From positions 1 to 64,000 of the forward strand of contig NZ_BSFL01000004.1 of assembly GCF_027922325.1 (NCBI RefSeq): a stretch of DNA of 64,000 nucleotides. Reading direction: 5' to 3'. Shown here piece by piece: positions 17,302 to 27,389 of this stretch (positions are counted from its first letter, which is position 1; each line of letters begins with the position of its first letter). The notes beneath the pieces are model-generated. The model was not told the DNA's origin. It worked only from the letters and a program-made list of their open reading frames with translations, and did not search any database. The DNA is from Methylopila turkensis. Its GTDB lineage: Bacteria; Pseudomonadota; Alphaproteobacteria; Rhizobiales; Methylopilaceae. Position numbers and translations under genes: made by a program.

Positions 17302-19185
17302 TCAGCGCCGGCGGGCGAGGCCGCGCCGGTAGAGCGTCGAGCGGCTGACGCCGAGCCGGCGCGCCGCCTCCGCCACGTTGCCGCCGGCCGCCGCGAGCGC
17401 GGCGTCGATCGCCGCCTGCCGGGCGGCGTCGAGCCCGCCCTCGGCCGGGGCCGAAGCCGGCGCCGCGACCGAACCGGCGTCGCGCGCCGCCGGCGGAAGC
17501 AGGTCGGGACCCACCGTCTCACCCGGCTCCGACAGCGCGATCATCGCCCGCATCGCGCCCACGATCTCGCGGTGGTTGCCGGGCCAGGCGAAGGCCGCCA
17601 TGCGCTCGACCGTCTCGGGCGCGAGCCGGCGCCCGCCGGTCGGCAGCGTCGCCCAGAGCGCGGCGAGCGCGGCGCGGCGATCGGGCAGTTGGCGGAAGGC
17701 CGGCAGCTCGAAGGCGTATTGCGCGATCCGGTAATAGAGGTCGGCCCGGAACCGGCCGTCCGCGACCATCGCCGCGAGGTCCTGATGGGTCGCGGAGACG
17801 AGCCGCACGTCGATCGGGTGCGGCCGGGTCCCGCCGAGCGGCGTGACGGCCCGCTCCTGCAGCGCGCGCAGCAGGCGCGCCTGCAGCCCGAGCGGCATGT
17901 CCCCGATCTCGTCCAGCAGCAGCACGCCGCCGTCGGCCTCGCGCAGCAGGCCCTTGGACCCGGCCCGGCGCGCGCCGGTGAAGGCGCCCTCTTCGTAGCC
18001 GAACAGCTCCGCCTCGATCAGCGTCTCCGGCAGGGCGGCGCAGTTCACCGCGACGAACGCCCTGTCGGCCCGGCGGCTCAGCGCGTGGACCGCGCGCGCG
18101 AAAACCTCCTTGCCGGCGCCGGTCTCGCCGCGGATCAGCACCGGCACGTCGCCGTCGACCAGCCGCGCCGCGCGGGCGAGGTCGGCGCGGGTGACGGCGT
18201 CGAAGGCGGGGCCCTCCTCGGGCCGTGCGGGCTCCAGCGTCGCGGCGGGGGCCGGCTTCGGCGGCGCGTCGAGCGTGACCCCGCCGACTGGCTTCGGGCT
18301 CGGCCGCAGCCGCGCGTGCAGCTCGACGCCCTCGCGCGACCGCAGCCGGGAGACCTGGTCGAAGCGCTGCGGCGCGCCGTCGAACAGGTCGCGGAACGAG
18401 CGCGCGCCGAGCGCGTACCAGTCGATCCCGAGCAGCCGCAGCGCATGGCGGTTGGCGGCCACCAGCCGCGAGCCGCGGAACGCGAGCAGCCCCTCCTGCG
18501 CGGTGCCGAGCAGCGCCGGATCGGCGTGCAGGCGGATCACCTCGGCGTCGGCGAGGCTCTCCTCGAACATGCGCCGCTCGATCTGGTCGACGGCGAGGCG
18601 CGTGAGCTCCAGCGCGTGGGCCGGCGGCGCCGCGGCCGGGCCGGACAGGTCGATCGCCCCCAGCAGCGCTCCGTAGGGGTCGAAGATCGGGGTGGCCGCG
18701 CAGGTGAGGATGCGGTGCGGCTCGAAGTAATGCTCCGCACCGCGCACCTCGATCGAACGGCGCTCCAGCAGCGCGGCGCCGATGGCGTTGGTGCCGGTGG
18801 CGGCCTCGCTCCAGGCGACGCCCGGCCTGAGCGCGACGCCGGCGGCCTTGCCGGCGAAACCGGCGTCGCCGGCGGCGTCCAGCACCACGCCGGCGGCGTC
18901 GGTCAGGATCGCGATCGCGCCGCTGTCACGCGCCTCGCGCCTGAGCGCCGCGAGCTCCGGCCGGCTGGCGCGCAGCAGCCGCTCGTTGCGCTCGCGGTGC
19001 TCCTTGAGCCGCTCCATCGGCTCCGGCTCGATCAGGGGCCCGTGATGGCTGTCGAAGCCCCGCTCGGCGCAGCGCTGCCACGACTTGAGGATCGCGGGCG
19101 GCACGAGCCCGGACGGGGTGGCGCGGCGGCCGAAGAAGGCGTGGCGCGCGGCGAGCACGTCGGCGCGCGGAGCGTCGGACTCCAT
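17302..19185 (-). CDS. acoR: Sigma-54-dependent transcriptional activator, AcoR type
   Basis: 627 residues from the ATG at 19185 (GGGAG upstream). An N-terminal GAF-type sensory domain (about 60-200) and a PAS-like stretch (about 220-290) precede the AAA+ domain. That domain has Walker A GETGAGKE and the sigma-54-contact GAFTGA loop, and the protein ends in a Fis-type helix-turn-helix (about 588-625). It resembles AcoR, which activates acetoin and aldehyde catabolism. It is divergent from an aldehyde dehydrogenase whose upstream region holds a sigma-54-type promoter, making that gene the likely target. The effector is not known. Confidence 0.88.
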   Translation of the reverse strand: MESDAPRADVLAARHAFFGRRATPSGLVPPAILKSWQRCAERGFDSHHGPLIEPEPMERLKEHRERNERLLRASRPELAALRREARDSGAIAILTDAAGVVLDAAGDAGFAGKAAGVALRPGVAWSEAATGTNAIGAALLERRSIEVRGAEHYFEPHRILTCAATPIFDPYGALLGAIDLSGPAAAPPAHALELTRLAVDQIERRMFEESLADAEVIRLHADPALLGTAQEGLLAFRGSRLVAANRHALRLLGIDWYALGARSFRDLFDGAPQRFDQVSRLRSREGVELHARLRPSPKPVGGVTLDAPPKPAPAATLEPARPEEGPAFDAVTRADLARAARLVDGDVPVLIRGETGAGKEVFARAVHALSRRADRAFVAVNCAALPETLIEAELFGYEEGAFTGARRAGSKGLLREADGGVLLLDEIGDMPLGLQARLLRALQERAVTPLGGTRPHPIDVRLVSATHQDLAAMVADGRFRADLYYRIAQYAFELPAFRQLPDRRAALAALWATLPTGGRRLAPETVERMAAFAWPGNHREIVGAMRAMIALSEPGETVGPDLLPPAARDAGSVAAPASAPAEGGLDAARQAAIDAALAAAGGNVAEAARRLGVSRSTLYRRGLARRR

Positions 19186-19238
19186 GGACGTCTGCTCTCC
19201 CTTGCGACGCAGGATGCGACAGGCGCCGCGTCCCGTTC

Positions 19239-19255
19239 TGTTGCTTTTCGCGACA
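19239..19255. promoter_or_regulatory. Candidate upstream activator site for the AcoR-like regulator
   Basis: TGTTGC-N5-GCGACA is an inverted repeat with one mismatch, centred about 140 bases upstream of the predicted sigma-54 promoter. That is a usual distance for enhancer-binding proteins. TGCGACA also occurs nearby at about 19215-19221. Assignment to this regulator is inference from position. Confidence 0.45.
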
Positions 19256-19383
19256 GTTTTCCACAGGCGGCCGTAGCCCGTCCATCCCACCTTCGGGCGG
19301 CCCCAGCCTTCCGCGGGAATCCATGGCCCTGCTCAGGCGCTTGCCGCGACCGCGCTGGCGTGCTGCGGCGCAATGCAGGCGGG

Positions 19384-19399
19384 TGGCACGGTCCCTGCG
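19384..19399 (+). promoter_or_regulatory. Sigma-54 (-24/-12) promoter of the aldehyde dehydrogenase gene
   Basis: TGGCACGGTCCCTGCG matches the RpoN consensus TGGCACG-N4-TTGC with a single change; GG and GC are at the required 10-base separation. It lies 45 bases before the GTG start, with room for a short leader, and directly downstream of a divergent sigma-54 activator gene. Confidence 0.85.
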
Positions 19400-19443
19400 T
19401 CAAGAGGGGCGGCGATAAGACCACCTCTTCAGGGAGAAACGAC

Positions 19444-20964
<1,521 letters not shown>

Positions 20965-20993
20965 TCCTCGACGCGCTCACGGCGGGATAAGGG

Positions 20994-21019
20994 AAAGGGC
21001 GGCTCCGGCCGCCCTTTTT
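20994..21019 (+). terminator. Rho-independent terminator after aldehyde dehydrogenase
   Basis: 10-bp stem AAAGGGCGGC / GCCGCCCTTT with a TCCG loop and extra T residues, 30 bases after the aldehyde dehydrogenase stop. It lies inside the 3' coding end of the convergent LysR gene and, having an A tract on the other side, may act both ways. Confidence 0.8.
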
Positions 21020-22019
21020 CTATGCCCTCACCGCCCTTCACGAAGTCCACGAACGCCCGCAGCGGCGGGGGCATGTGGCGGCGGCCATGGTAATAGAGCT
21101 GCGGTCCGGAAAACTCCTGCCACCAGTCCTCGAGCACGGGCGCGAGCGCGCCGCTCGCGAACGGCGCGGCCAGCGCCTCTCCAAAATGCCCGACGATCCC
21201 GAGGCCCGCGACCGCCGCGGCGATCTGCAGCTCCAGGTTCGAGGCGACCAGCGGCCCCTCGGGCGGCACGAGAATGGGGCCTTCCTCGCTCTCGAACTCC
21301 CAGATCGCCAGCGCCTTGCTGCCGGGAAAGCGGTGTCCGATCCGGGCGTGCGCAAGCAGGTCGCGGGGATGGGACGGGATTCCGCGCGCCGCAAGATATG
21401 CGGGGGCCGCGCCGATCTCGAAACGCTGGCGGCGCGGACCGATCGGAACCGCGATCATGTCGAGCGCCAGCCTCTCCTCGTAGCGGACGCCGGCGTCGCA
21501 GCCTTGCGCGAGCACGTCGACGAAGCTGTCGTCGGCGATCACCTCCATCCGCACGCCCGGGCAGCGCTTCAGGAACGCGGCCGCGATCGGCGGCAGGATG
21601 TGGCTTGCGAAAATCGTCGGCACGTTGAGCCGCAACGTCCCGGTCGGGCGGGCGGGATCCCCGGGCGCGCCGTCGAGCGCGGCCGCGATTTCGACGAGAG
21701 CCGGACGAACCCGCTCCACGAGCCGGGCCCCGGCCTCGGTCAGCGTCACGCTGCGGGTGGTCCGGTTGAACAGGCGCGCGCCAAGCGCCTCTTCCAGCCG
21801 CCGGACGGCTTCGCTCAGGCTGGAAGCCGACGCCGCGCGGCTCTGGGCCGCCGCGCGGAAACCGCCGGCGTCCGCCACGGCGACCAGGCAGGCGGCGTCG
21901 TTCAGGTCGATCCGGGCCATCGTTCGAAATCCCGCACAGTCTGTCTGATGGAGACGGGATTATCGCACAGCTTCATCCGGTCCACATCGCGTCCGTCGCA
22001 ACCGAACGGAGACGACCCG

Positions 22020-23015
22020 ATGAAGACCCGCAAACTCGGAACCGCCGGACCGGAGGTCTCGGCGATCGGCCTCGGCTGCATGAGCATGTCCGGCGCCTAC
22101 GGCCCCGCCGACCGGCGGGAGAGCGTCGCCACCGTCCACGCCGCGCTCGACGCCGGCGTCACCCTCCTCGACACCGGCGACTTCTACGGCATGGGGCACA
22201 ACGAACTGCTGCTCGCCGAGGCCCTCCAGGGGCGGCCGCGCGACAGCTACCAGCTCAGCGTCAAGTTCGGCGCGTTGCGCGGTCCCGACGGGAGCATGCT
22301 TGGCTTCGACGGGCGGCCGGAGGCGGCGAAGACGTCTCTTGCCTATTCGCTGAACCGGCTTGGCGTCGATCATGTCGACATCTACCGCCCAGCCCGGCTC
22401 GACCCCGACGTACCGATCGAGGATACGATTGGCGCGATCGCCGACATGGTGAGGGCGGGCTATGTCCGCCATATCGGCCTCTCCGAGGTCGGGGCCGAAA
22501 CGCTGCGGCGCGCCTCCCAGGTTCACCCCATCGCCGACGTCCAGCTGGAATACTCGCTGCTCTCGCGCGGGATCGAGGACAAGGTCCTGCCCGCGGCGCG
22601 CGAGCTCGGCGTCGCCGTGACGGCCTACGGCGTGCTGGCGCGCGGACTGATCAGCGGCCATTACGACCGGGCGAAGCTCGGGCAGGCGGGCGACTTCCGC
22701 GGCATGAGCCCACGCTTCCAGGGCGAGAACCTCGACCGCAACCTCGAGCTCGTCGAGGCCCTGCGCGCGGTCGCGGACGAGCGCGGCGCGAGCGTCGCGC
22801 AGATCGCGATCGCCTGGGCGCTGGCGCAGGGCGGCGACATCGTCCCGGTGATCGGCGCCCGCTCCCGCGACCGGCTCGCCGAAGCGCTGGGGGCCGGCGA
22901 TCTCGCCCTGTCGGCGGACGACCTCGCGGCGATCGAGCGCGCCGTCCCTAGGGGCTCCGCCGCGGGCGAGCGCTATCCGGCCCAGCACATGGCGGCGCTC
23001 GACAGCGAGCGGTGA
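22020..23015 (+). CDS. Aldo/keto reductase
   Basis: 331 residues in a TIM-barrel NADPH-dependent oxidoreductase fold (AKR/YakC-like). Seen: LLDTGDFYG (catalytic-type Asp and Tyr), LSVKFG (Lys), and the cofactor-binding IGARSRDRL near the C-terminus. The position that usually holds the fourth catalytic residue, His in xYxxHRxDP, reads IYRPARLDP here, so His is replaced by Ala. This variant may prefer a different substrate or direction. Divergent from and presumably controlled by the LysR gene. It reduces an unidentified carbonyl. Confidence 0.88.
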   Translation: MKTRKLGTAGPEVSAIGLGCMSMSGAYGPADRRESVATVHAALDAGVTLLDTGDFYGMGHNELLLAEALQGRPRDSYQLSVKFGALRGPDGSMLGFDGRPEAAKTSLAYSLNRLGVDHVDIYRPARLDPDVPIEDTIGAIADMVRAGYVRHIGLSEVGAETLRRASQVHPIADVQLEYSLLSRGIEDKVLPAARELGVAVTAYGVLARGLISGHYDRAKLGQAGDFRGMSPRFQGENLDRNLELVEALRAVADERGASVAQIAIAWALAQGGDIVPVIGARSRDRLAEALGAGDLALSADDLAAIERAVPRGSAAGERYPAQHMAALDSER

Positions 23016-23092
23016 CCCGCCGGAACGGCCGGGCGCGACACCTTCGCGCGCGGCCGCTCCCGCGCTATCTTCCCTCTCGGAGGAAACCGCCC

Positions 23093-23479
23093 ATGACCCA
23101 AAACATCCCCACCCGCGTGGTCGCGACCGACGCCGCGCTCGCGCTGATCGCGACGCTTCAGGCCGAGCATGGCGAGGTGCTGTTCCACCAGTCCGGCGGC
23201 TGCTGCGACGGCTCCTCGCCCATGTGCTACGCGGTCGGGGACTACATGCTCTCCGACGCCGACGTGAAGCTCGGGGAGGTCGGCGGCGCGGGCTTCTACA
23301 TGAGTCCGTCGCAGTTCGAGTACTGGCGGCACACGGCGCTCACCCTCGACGTGGTGCCCGGCCGCGGCGGCATGTTCAGCCTGGAGAACGGCCGCGAGGT
23401 GCGGTTCCACATCCGCTCGCGCATCTTCTCCGACGCCGAGGTCGCGGCGCTCGAGGCCGCGGAGGCGCAGGCGGCCTGA
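23093..23479 (+). CDS. DUF779 domain protein
   Basis: 128 residues, soluble, with a cysteine-rich centre HQSGGCCDGSSPMC (Cys37, Cys38, Cys45, with His32 nearby). The DUF779 family has no settled biochemical role but is frequently encoded directly next to aldehyde dehydrogenases of the type found here at 19444-20964, so a partner or maturation role is plausible (inference). In this window the two are split by the LysR and aldo/keto reductase genes. AGGAAAC precedes the ATG. Confidence 0.85.
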   Translation: MTQNIPTRVVATDAALALIATLQAEHGEVLFHQSGGCCDGSSPMCYAVGDYMLSDADVKLGEVGGAGFYMSPSQFEYWRHTALTLDVVPGRGGMFSLENGREVRFHIRSRIFSDAEVAALEAAEAQAA

Positions 23480-23486
23480 GCCGCCC

Positions 23487-23993
23487 TCAGCCCAGCACCA
23501 CCAGCCCGCCATGGGCCGCGAGCGCCACGATCAGCGCACCGAAGGCGAGCGTGACGAAGCGGTATTTCAGCCGGCAGAGGGCGGCGAGGTTCTGGGCGTT
23601 GTCGGCGTAGCTCGCGGCGATCGCGGCGCGGTCGGCGGTCGCCGTGATGCGCTCGACCTCGGCGCGCGCCTGCGGCCAGGCGCCCCAGAACAGCGCCGCG
23701 CCCCCGCGGCGACGACGCGGCGTCACCACCGCGAGCGCGGCGGCGAGGGCCGTCAGCAGCGCCGCCACCAGCGCGAGCGACAGCAGCGAGGCGGCGGTGA
23801 GCTCCACCCCATGGCCGCGCCAGAAAAACAGCTTGCGCACGTCCGGCGACCACACCAGCAGGAAGACGATGATCGTCATGATGTAGGTCGCCTTCTGGTC
23901 GGCGACCTTGAGCTGGTCGTAGAAGACGTCGTTGATCTTCTGGAGATAGGCGAGGTCGGCTGCGGGCTCTTCGGCGGTCTGGTCGGGCGTCAT
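23487..23993 (-). CDS. Small membrane protein resembling Pycsar effector (DUF5706/PycTM-like)
   Basis: 168 residues. A soluble helix with LAYLQKINDVFYDQLKVADQKA leads into a membrane helix (about 36-50). A second hydrophobic hairpin (about 63-90) follows, then an amphipathic helix and a final membrane segment (about 145-166). The 'Q-x3-AD-x-KA' entry to the first helix and this topology match the transmembrane effector domain of the Pycsar antiphage system. No nucleotidyl cyclase, CD-NTase or other defence gene is adjacent, so it may be an orphan or a housekeeping relative. The assignment rests on pattern only. Confidence 0.55.
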   Translation of the reverse strand: MTPDQTAEEPAADLAYLQKINDVFYDQLKVADQKATYIMTIIVFLLVWSPDVRKLFFWRGHGVELTAASLLSLALVAALLTALAAALAVVTPRRRRGGAALFWGAWPQARAEVERITATADRAAIAASYADNAQNLAALCRLKYRFVTLAFGALIVALAAHGGLVVLG

Positions 23994-24154
23994 GCGTCGG
24001 TCCGGAGGGGGCCGGGCGGCCCGGCGGGCGGGCGGGCCATGCGGCGGCGCACTCTTTACTGCAAAACGCGACGAACCACATCTCAGGACGACCGCAAGCC
24101 CTCAACGCCGCAGCGCCTCAATCCCCGCGCCCGGCCGATCCAAGGACCACGCCG

Positions 24155-24946
24155 ATGCGCATCGACCTCACGGGCAAGACCGCCCTCGTCACCGGCTCCA
24201 CGCTCGGCATCGGGCGGGCGATCGCGCTCGGCCTCGCCCGGACCGGCGCCACGGTGGTGGTGAACGGCCGCCGCCAGGAGGCGGTCGACACGGCCGTCGC
24301 CGCCATCCGCGCCGAGGTTCCGGACGCGAAGGTCGAGGGGATCGCCGCCGATCTCGGAACCGCCGAGGGCGTGGCGGAGCTGGTCGCGGCGCTGCCGTCC
24401 GTCGACGTGCTCGTCAACAATGTCGGCATCTTCAACCCGCAGGACTTCTTCAAGGTCCCGGACGAGGAGTGGTTCCGGTTCTACGAGGTCAACGTCATGT
24501 CCGGCGTCCGGCTGTCGCGCGCCTACGCGCCCGCAATGGCCGAGCGCGGCTGGGGCCGGATCGTGTTCATCTCGTCGGAGTCCGGGCTCAACATCCCGGT
24601 CGAGATGATCCACTACGGCATGACCAAGACCGCCCAGCTCGCCATCGCGCGCGGCCTCGCCAAGCGGCTCGCCGGCACGGGCGTCACGGTCAACTCGGTG
24701 CTGCCCGGCCCGACGTTGTCGGAGGGCGTCGCCGAAATGCTGAGGGACGAGGTCGCGAAGACCGGCCAGAGCCTCGAGGAGGCCGGGGCGGCGTTCGTGC
24801 GGGCGCATCGGCCGTCCTCGATCATCCAGCGCGCGGCCACCGTCGAGGAGGTCGCCAACATGGTGGTCTACGTCTGCTCGAAGGAGGCCTCGGCCACCAC
24901 GGGCGCCGCGCTGCGCGTCGACGGCGGCACGGTCGACACGATCTGA
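24155..24946 (+). CDS. Short-chain dehydrogenase/reductase
   Basis: 263 residues, classical SDR: cofactor motif TGSTLGIG (13-20), NNVG, catalytic Ser region ISSESG followed by YGMTK (Tyr-x3-Lys), and PG after NSVLPGP. NAD(P)-dependent oxidation or reduction of an unidentified alcohol or carbonyl. The arginine in NGRRQ after beta-2 favours NADP. It appears to be a single-gene unit with its own promoter upstream of 24155; nothing nearby fixes the substrate. Confidence 0.88.
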   Translation: MRIDLTGKTALVTGSTLGIGRAIALGLARTGATVVVNGRRQEAVDTAVAAIRAEVPDAKVEGIAADLGTAEGVAELVAALPSVDVLVNNVGIFNPQDFFKVPDEEWFRFYEVNVMSGVRLSRAYAPAMAERGWGRIVFISSESGLNIPVEMIHYGMTKTAQLAIARGLAKRLAGTGVTVNSVLPGPTLSEGVAEMLRDEVAKTGQSLEEAGAAFVRAHRPSSIIQRAATVEEVANMVVYVCSKEASATTGAALRVDGGTVDTI

Positions 24947-25018
24947 GGCCTTAAGGGCTGGCGCGGCGGGGGGGCGGCTCTGCTATGAGGGGGAGATTGC
25001 TCCACCCCAGACCGCAGG

Positions 25019-25630
25019 ATGGCAACCGTGTCCGGACCCCACCGCCCCCCGCTCGACGACGACGCGCTCGACACGCTGTTCCGCACGGCCCGGACCCACA
25101 ACAGCTTCCGGGCCGAGCCGGTCTCGGAGGTGACGCTGCGGGCGCTGTTCGAGCTGCTCAAGATGGGCCCGACCAGCGCGAACGGCCTGCCGGGCCGCTT
25201 CGTGTTCGTCACCTCGGAGGAGGGCAAGGCCAAGCTGCTGCCGACGCTGTCGGCGAGCAACCGCGACAAGACCGCGGCCGCCCCTGTGACCGCGATCGTG
25301 GCCTACGACCTGCGCTGGATCGACCATCTGCCGCGCTTCTTCCCGCACGCGAACGCGAAGGCCTGGTACGAGGGCGACGACGCCGCGATCGAAAGCGCCG
25401 CCCTGCTCAACGGCAGCCTCATGGGCGCCTATCTGATGCTCGCCGCCCGGGCGCTCGGCCTCGACATCGGCGCGATGGCCGGGTTCGACCGCAAGGCGGT
25501 GGACGAGGCCTTCTTCGCCGGCACGACCTGGCGCTCGAACTTCCTCGTCAACATCGGCTACGGCGACGGCGAGAAGCTGTTCGAGCGCCTGCCGCGGCCG
25601 GAGTTCGATGAGTTCTGCCGGATCGTCTGA
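25019..25630 (+). CDS. rutE: Malonic semialdehyde reductase / nitroreductase family (RutE-like)
   Basis: 203 residues, FMN-dependent nitroreductase fold. The closing motif [14 protein letters not shown] and the opening RTHNSF plus [12 protein letters not shown] segment are typical of the RutE/HadB group, which reduces malonic semialdehyde to 3-hydroxypropionate. None of the other rut (uracil catabolism) genes is in the window, so it probably serves another source of malonic semialdehyde. The tsaB start follows 10 bases after its stop. Confidence 0.82.
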   Translation: MATVSGPHRPPLDDDALDTLFRTARTHNSFRAEPVSEVTLRALFELLKMGPTSANGLPGRFVFVTSEEGKAKLLPTLSASNRDKTAAAPVTAIVAYDLRWIDHLPRFFPHANAKAWYEGDDAAIESAALLNGSLMGAYLMLAARALGLDIGAMAGFDRKAVDEAFFAGTTWRSNFLVNIGYGDGEKLFERLPRPEFDEFCRIV

Positions 25631-25640
25631 CGGTCCCGCC

Positions 25641-26324
25641 ATGCGCGTCCTCGCGATCGACACCGCCCTCGGCGCGGCGTCGGCCGCCGTCGTCGAGACC
25701 GGCGACGGGGCCGCGCCGGCGCTCGTGTTCTCGAAGGATATGGCGCGCGGCCACGCCGAGGCGCTGATGCCGCTGGTGGCGCAGGCGCTCGAAAGCGCCG
25801 GCGGGCTCAGCGCGATCGACCGCATCGCGGTGACGGTCGGGCCCGGCAGCTTCACCGGGCTCAGGGTCGGCCTCGCCTGCGCGCGGGCGCTCGCGCTCGC
25901 AGGCGCGACGCCGATCGTCGGCGTCTCGACGCTGGAGGCGCTGGCGGCGCCGTCGTTCGGGCGCGGGGCCGCGGTCGCGGCGGCGATCGACGCGCGCCAT
26001 GGCCGGGTGTTCGCTCAAGGCTTCGACGCCGCCGGCGCGCCGCTCGCGGCGCCGGCGCTGCTGCCGGCGGAGGCGTTCGCCCGCGCGCTGCCCGAGAACG
26101 CGCTGGTGGTCGGCTCCGGCGCGGACGCCGTGATCGCGGCCGCGGGCGACCGCCCGCTGCGAAAGGCTGACGGGCCGCACCACGCGCCGAACGTGATCGT
26201 TGTCGCGCGGCGCGGCGCGGCGTGCGATCCTGACGATGCGCCGCCGCGGCCGCTCTACCTGAAGGCCGCGGACGCGCATCCCCAGACGGGCGGACGCATC
26301 GCGCGCCGCCTTGACGAGAGCTGA
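25641..26324 (+). CDS. tsaB: tRNA threonylcarbamoyladenosine biosynthesis protein TsaB
   Basis: 227 residues from the ATG at 25641. ASKHA-fold pseudo-protease with MRVLAIDTALG at the start and the family core VGPGSFTGLRVGLACARAL. It scaffolds TsaD and TsaE in making t6A37 on ANN-decoding tRNAs. It starts the tsaB-rimI-fur-plsC cluster that is conserved in Hyphomicrobiales. Confidence 0.92.
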   Translation: MRVLAIDTALGAASAAVVETGDGAAPALVFSKDMARGHAEALMPLVAQALESAGGLSAIDRIAVTVGPGSFTGLRVGLACARALALAGATPIVGVSTLEALAAPSFGRGAAVAAAIDARHGRVFAQGFDAAGAPLAAPALLPAEAFARALPENALVVGSGADAVIAAAGDRPLRKADGPHHAPNVIVVARRGAACDPDDAPPRPLYLKAADAHPQTGGRIARRLDES

Positions 26325-26364
26325 AGAAGGCGGAGCGGACGCCGCTCCGTAAGGCCTGCGCGCG

Positions 26365-26871
26365 ATGTACTGGTATCTGTTCTGGCCCTGGAACGTGTGG
26401 GCGCCCCGCGAGCGGATCTGGGCCTGCGAACCGGCCGACGCGGGCCTCGCCGACGAACTCGCCGCGATCCACGCCTCCTGCTTCGCCCGCGGCTGGAGCG
26501 TGCAGGAGATGGACCAGCTTCTGAGCGACGACGCCGTGGTCGCCTGCGCGCTCAACATGGAAGGCCGCGGCCGGCCGGTGGGCTTCGCCGCGTCCCGGAT
26601 CGCCGCGGACGAGGCCGAGGTGCTGTCGGTCGCGATCCGCCCGCGCTTCCGCCAGGGCGGCGGCGGCTCCGCCCTGTTCGGGCGCCACCTCGGGCGGCTC
26701 GCGGCCAGGGGCGTGCGGCGCGTGGTGCTGGAGGTCGACGAGGACAACGCCCCCGCCATCGCGCTCTACGCCCGCTTCGGCTTCGTGCAGGTCGGCAAGC
26801 GCAAGGCCTATTACGCGCGGGCGGACGGCGGCCGGGGGTCGGCGAAGGTGCTGGCGCTCGAGATGCGCTGA
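26365..26871 (+). CDS. rimI: Ribosomal-protein-S18-alanine N-acetyltransferase RimI
   Basis: 168 residues, GNAT fold. The acetyl-CoA loop is VAIRPRFRQGGGGSALF (about 92-108), followed by LEVDEDNAPAIALYARFGFVQVGKRKAYY, the classical RimI C-terminal half. It acetylates the N-terminus of S18 or similar proteins. An N-terminal WYLFWPWNVW patch is unusually aromatic. It sits between tsaB and fur as in related genomes. Confidence 0.9.
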   Translation: MYWYLFWPWNVWAPRERIWACEPADAGLADELAAIHASCFARGWSVQEMDQLLSDDAVVACALNMEGRGRPVGFAASRIAADEAEVLSVAIRPRFRQGGGGSALFGRHLGRLAARGVRRVVLEVDEDNAPAIALYARFGFVQVGKRKAYYARADGGRGSAKVLALEMR

Positions 26872-26956
26872 GCCGGCCGCGGATCGTTTACGGCCGGGCG
26901 GCGCGCTCCTATAAGCGGTCGGACACCGTCGCGCCGCGACCGGAGATTTCGGGAAC

Positions 26957-27388
26957 GTGACAGACCTCAAGGCCGAACCGCTCGAACGCCTGTGCGCCGC
27001 CAAGGGCATGCGCATGACTGAGCAGCGCCGCGTCATCGCGCGCGTCGTCGAGAGCGCGGACGACCATCCCGACGTGGAGGAGCTCTACCGGCGCGCGGCG
27101 GCGGTCGATCCCCGCATATCGATCTCGACCGTCTACCGCACGGTGAAGCTGTTCGAGGACGCCGGCGTCATCGCCCGCGTCGACTTCCGCGACGGCCGCT
27201 CGCGCTACGAACCGGCGTCGGACGAGCATCACGATCATCTGATCGACCTGCGCTCGGGCAAGGTCATCGAGTTCCGGGACGAGGAGATCGAACGGCTGCA
27301 GGCCGAGATCGCGCGGCGGCTCGGCTACCGGCTGGTGGATCACCGGCTGGAGCTCTACGTCGTCCCGCTCGACGATCGCGAGAACTGA
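26957..27388 (+). CDS. fur: Fur-family metal-responsive regulator (Fur/Mur type)
   Basis: 143 residues from a GTG. N-terminal winged helix with GMRMTEQRRVIARVV and ISISTVYRTVKLFEDAG; C-terminal dimerisation domain with EHHDHLIDLRSGKVIEF, which holds the metal-binding histidines. There are no CxxC motifs, as in rhizobial Fur/Mur proteins, where Mn2+ or Fe2+ is sensed. It sits in the tsaB-rimI-fur-plsC cluster rather than beside a metal transporter. Whether it reads iron or manganese cannot be told from sequence. Confidence 0.88.
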   Translation: MTDLKAEPLERLCAAKGMRMTEQRRVIARVVESADDHPDVEELYRRAAAVDPRISISTVYRTVKLFEDAGVIARVDFRDGRSRYEPASDEHHDHLIDLRSGKVIEFRDEEIERLQAEIARRLGYRLVDHRLELYVVPLDDREN

Positions 27389-27389
27389 C

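Noticed and set aside
23487..24946. Two-gene Pycsar defence system made of the PycTM-like protein and the neighbouring gene
   Set aside because: The neighbour is a classical SDR with TGxxxGxG and YxxxK, not a nucleotide cyclase, and is divergently oriented.
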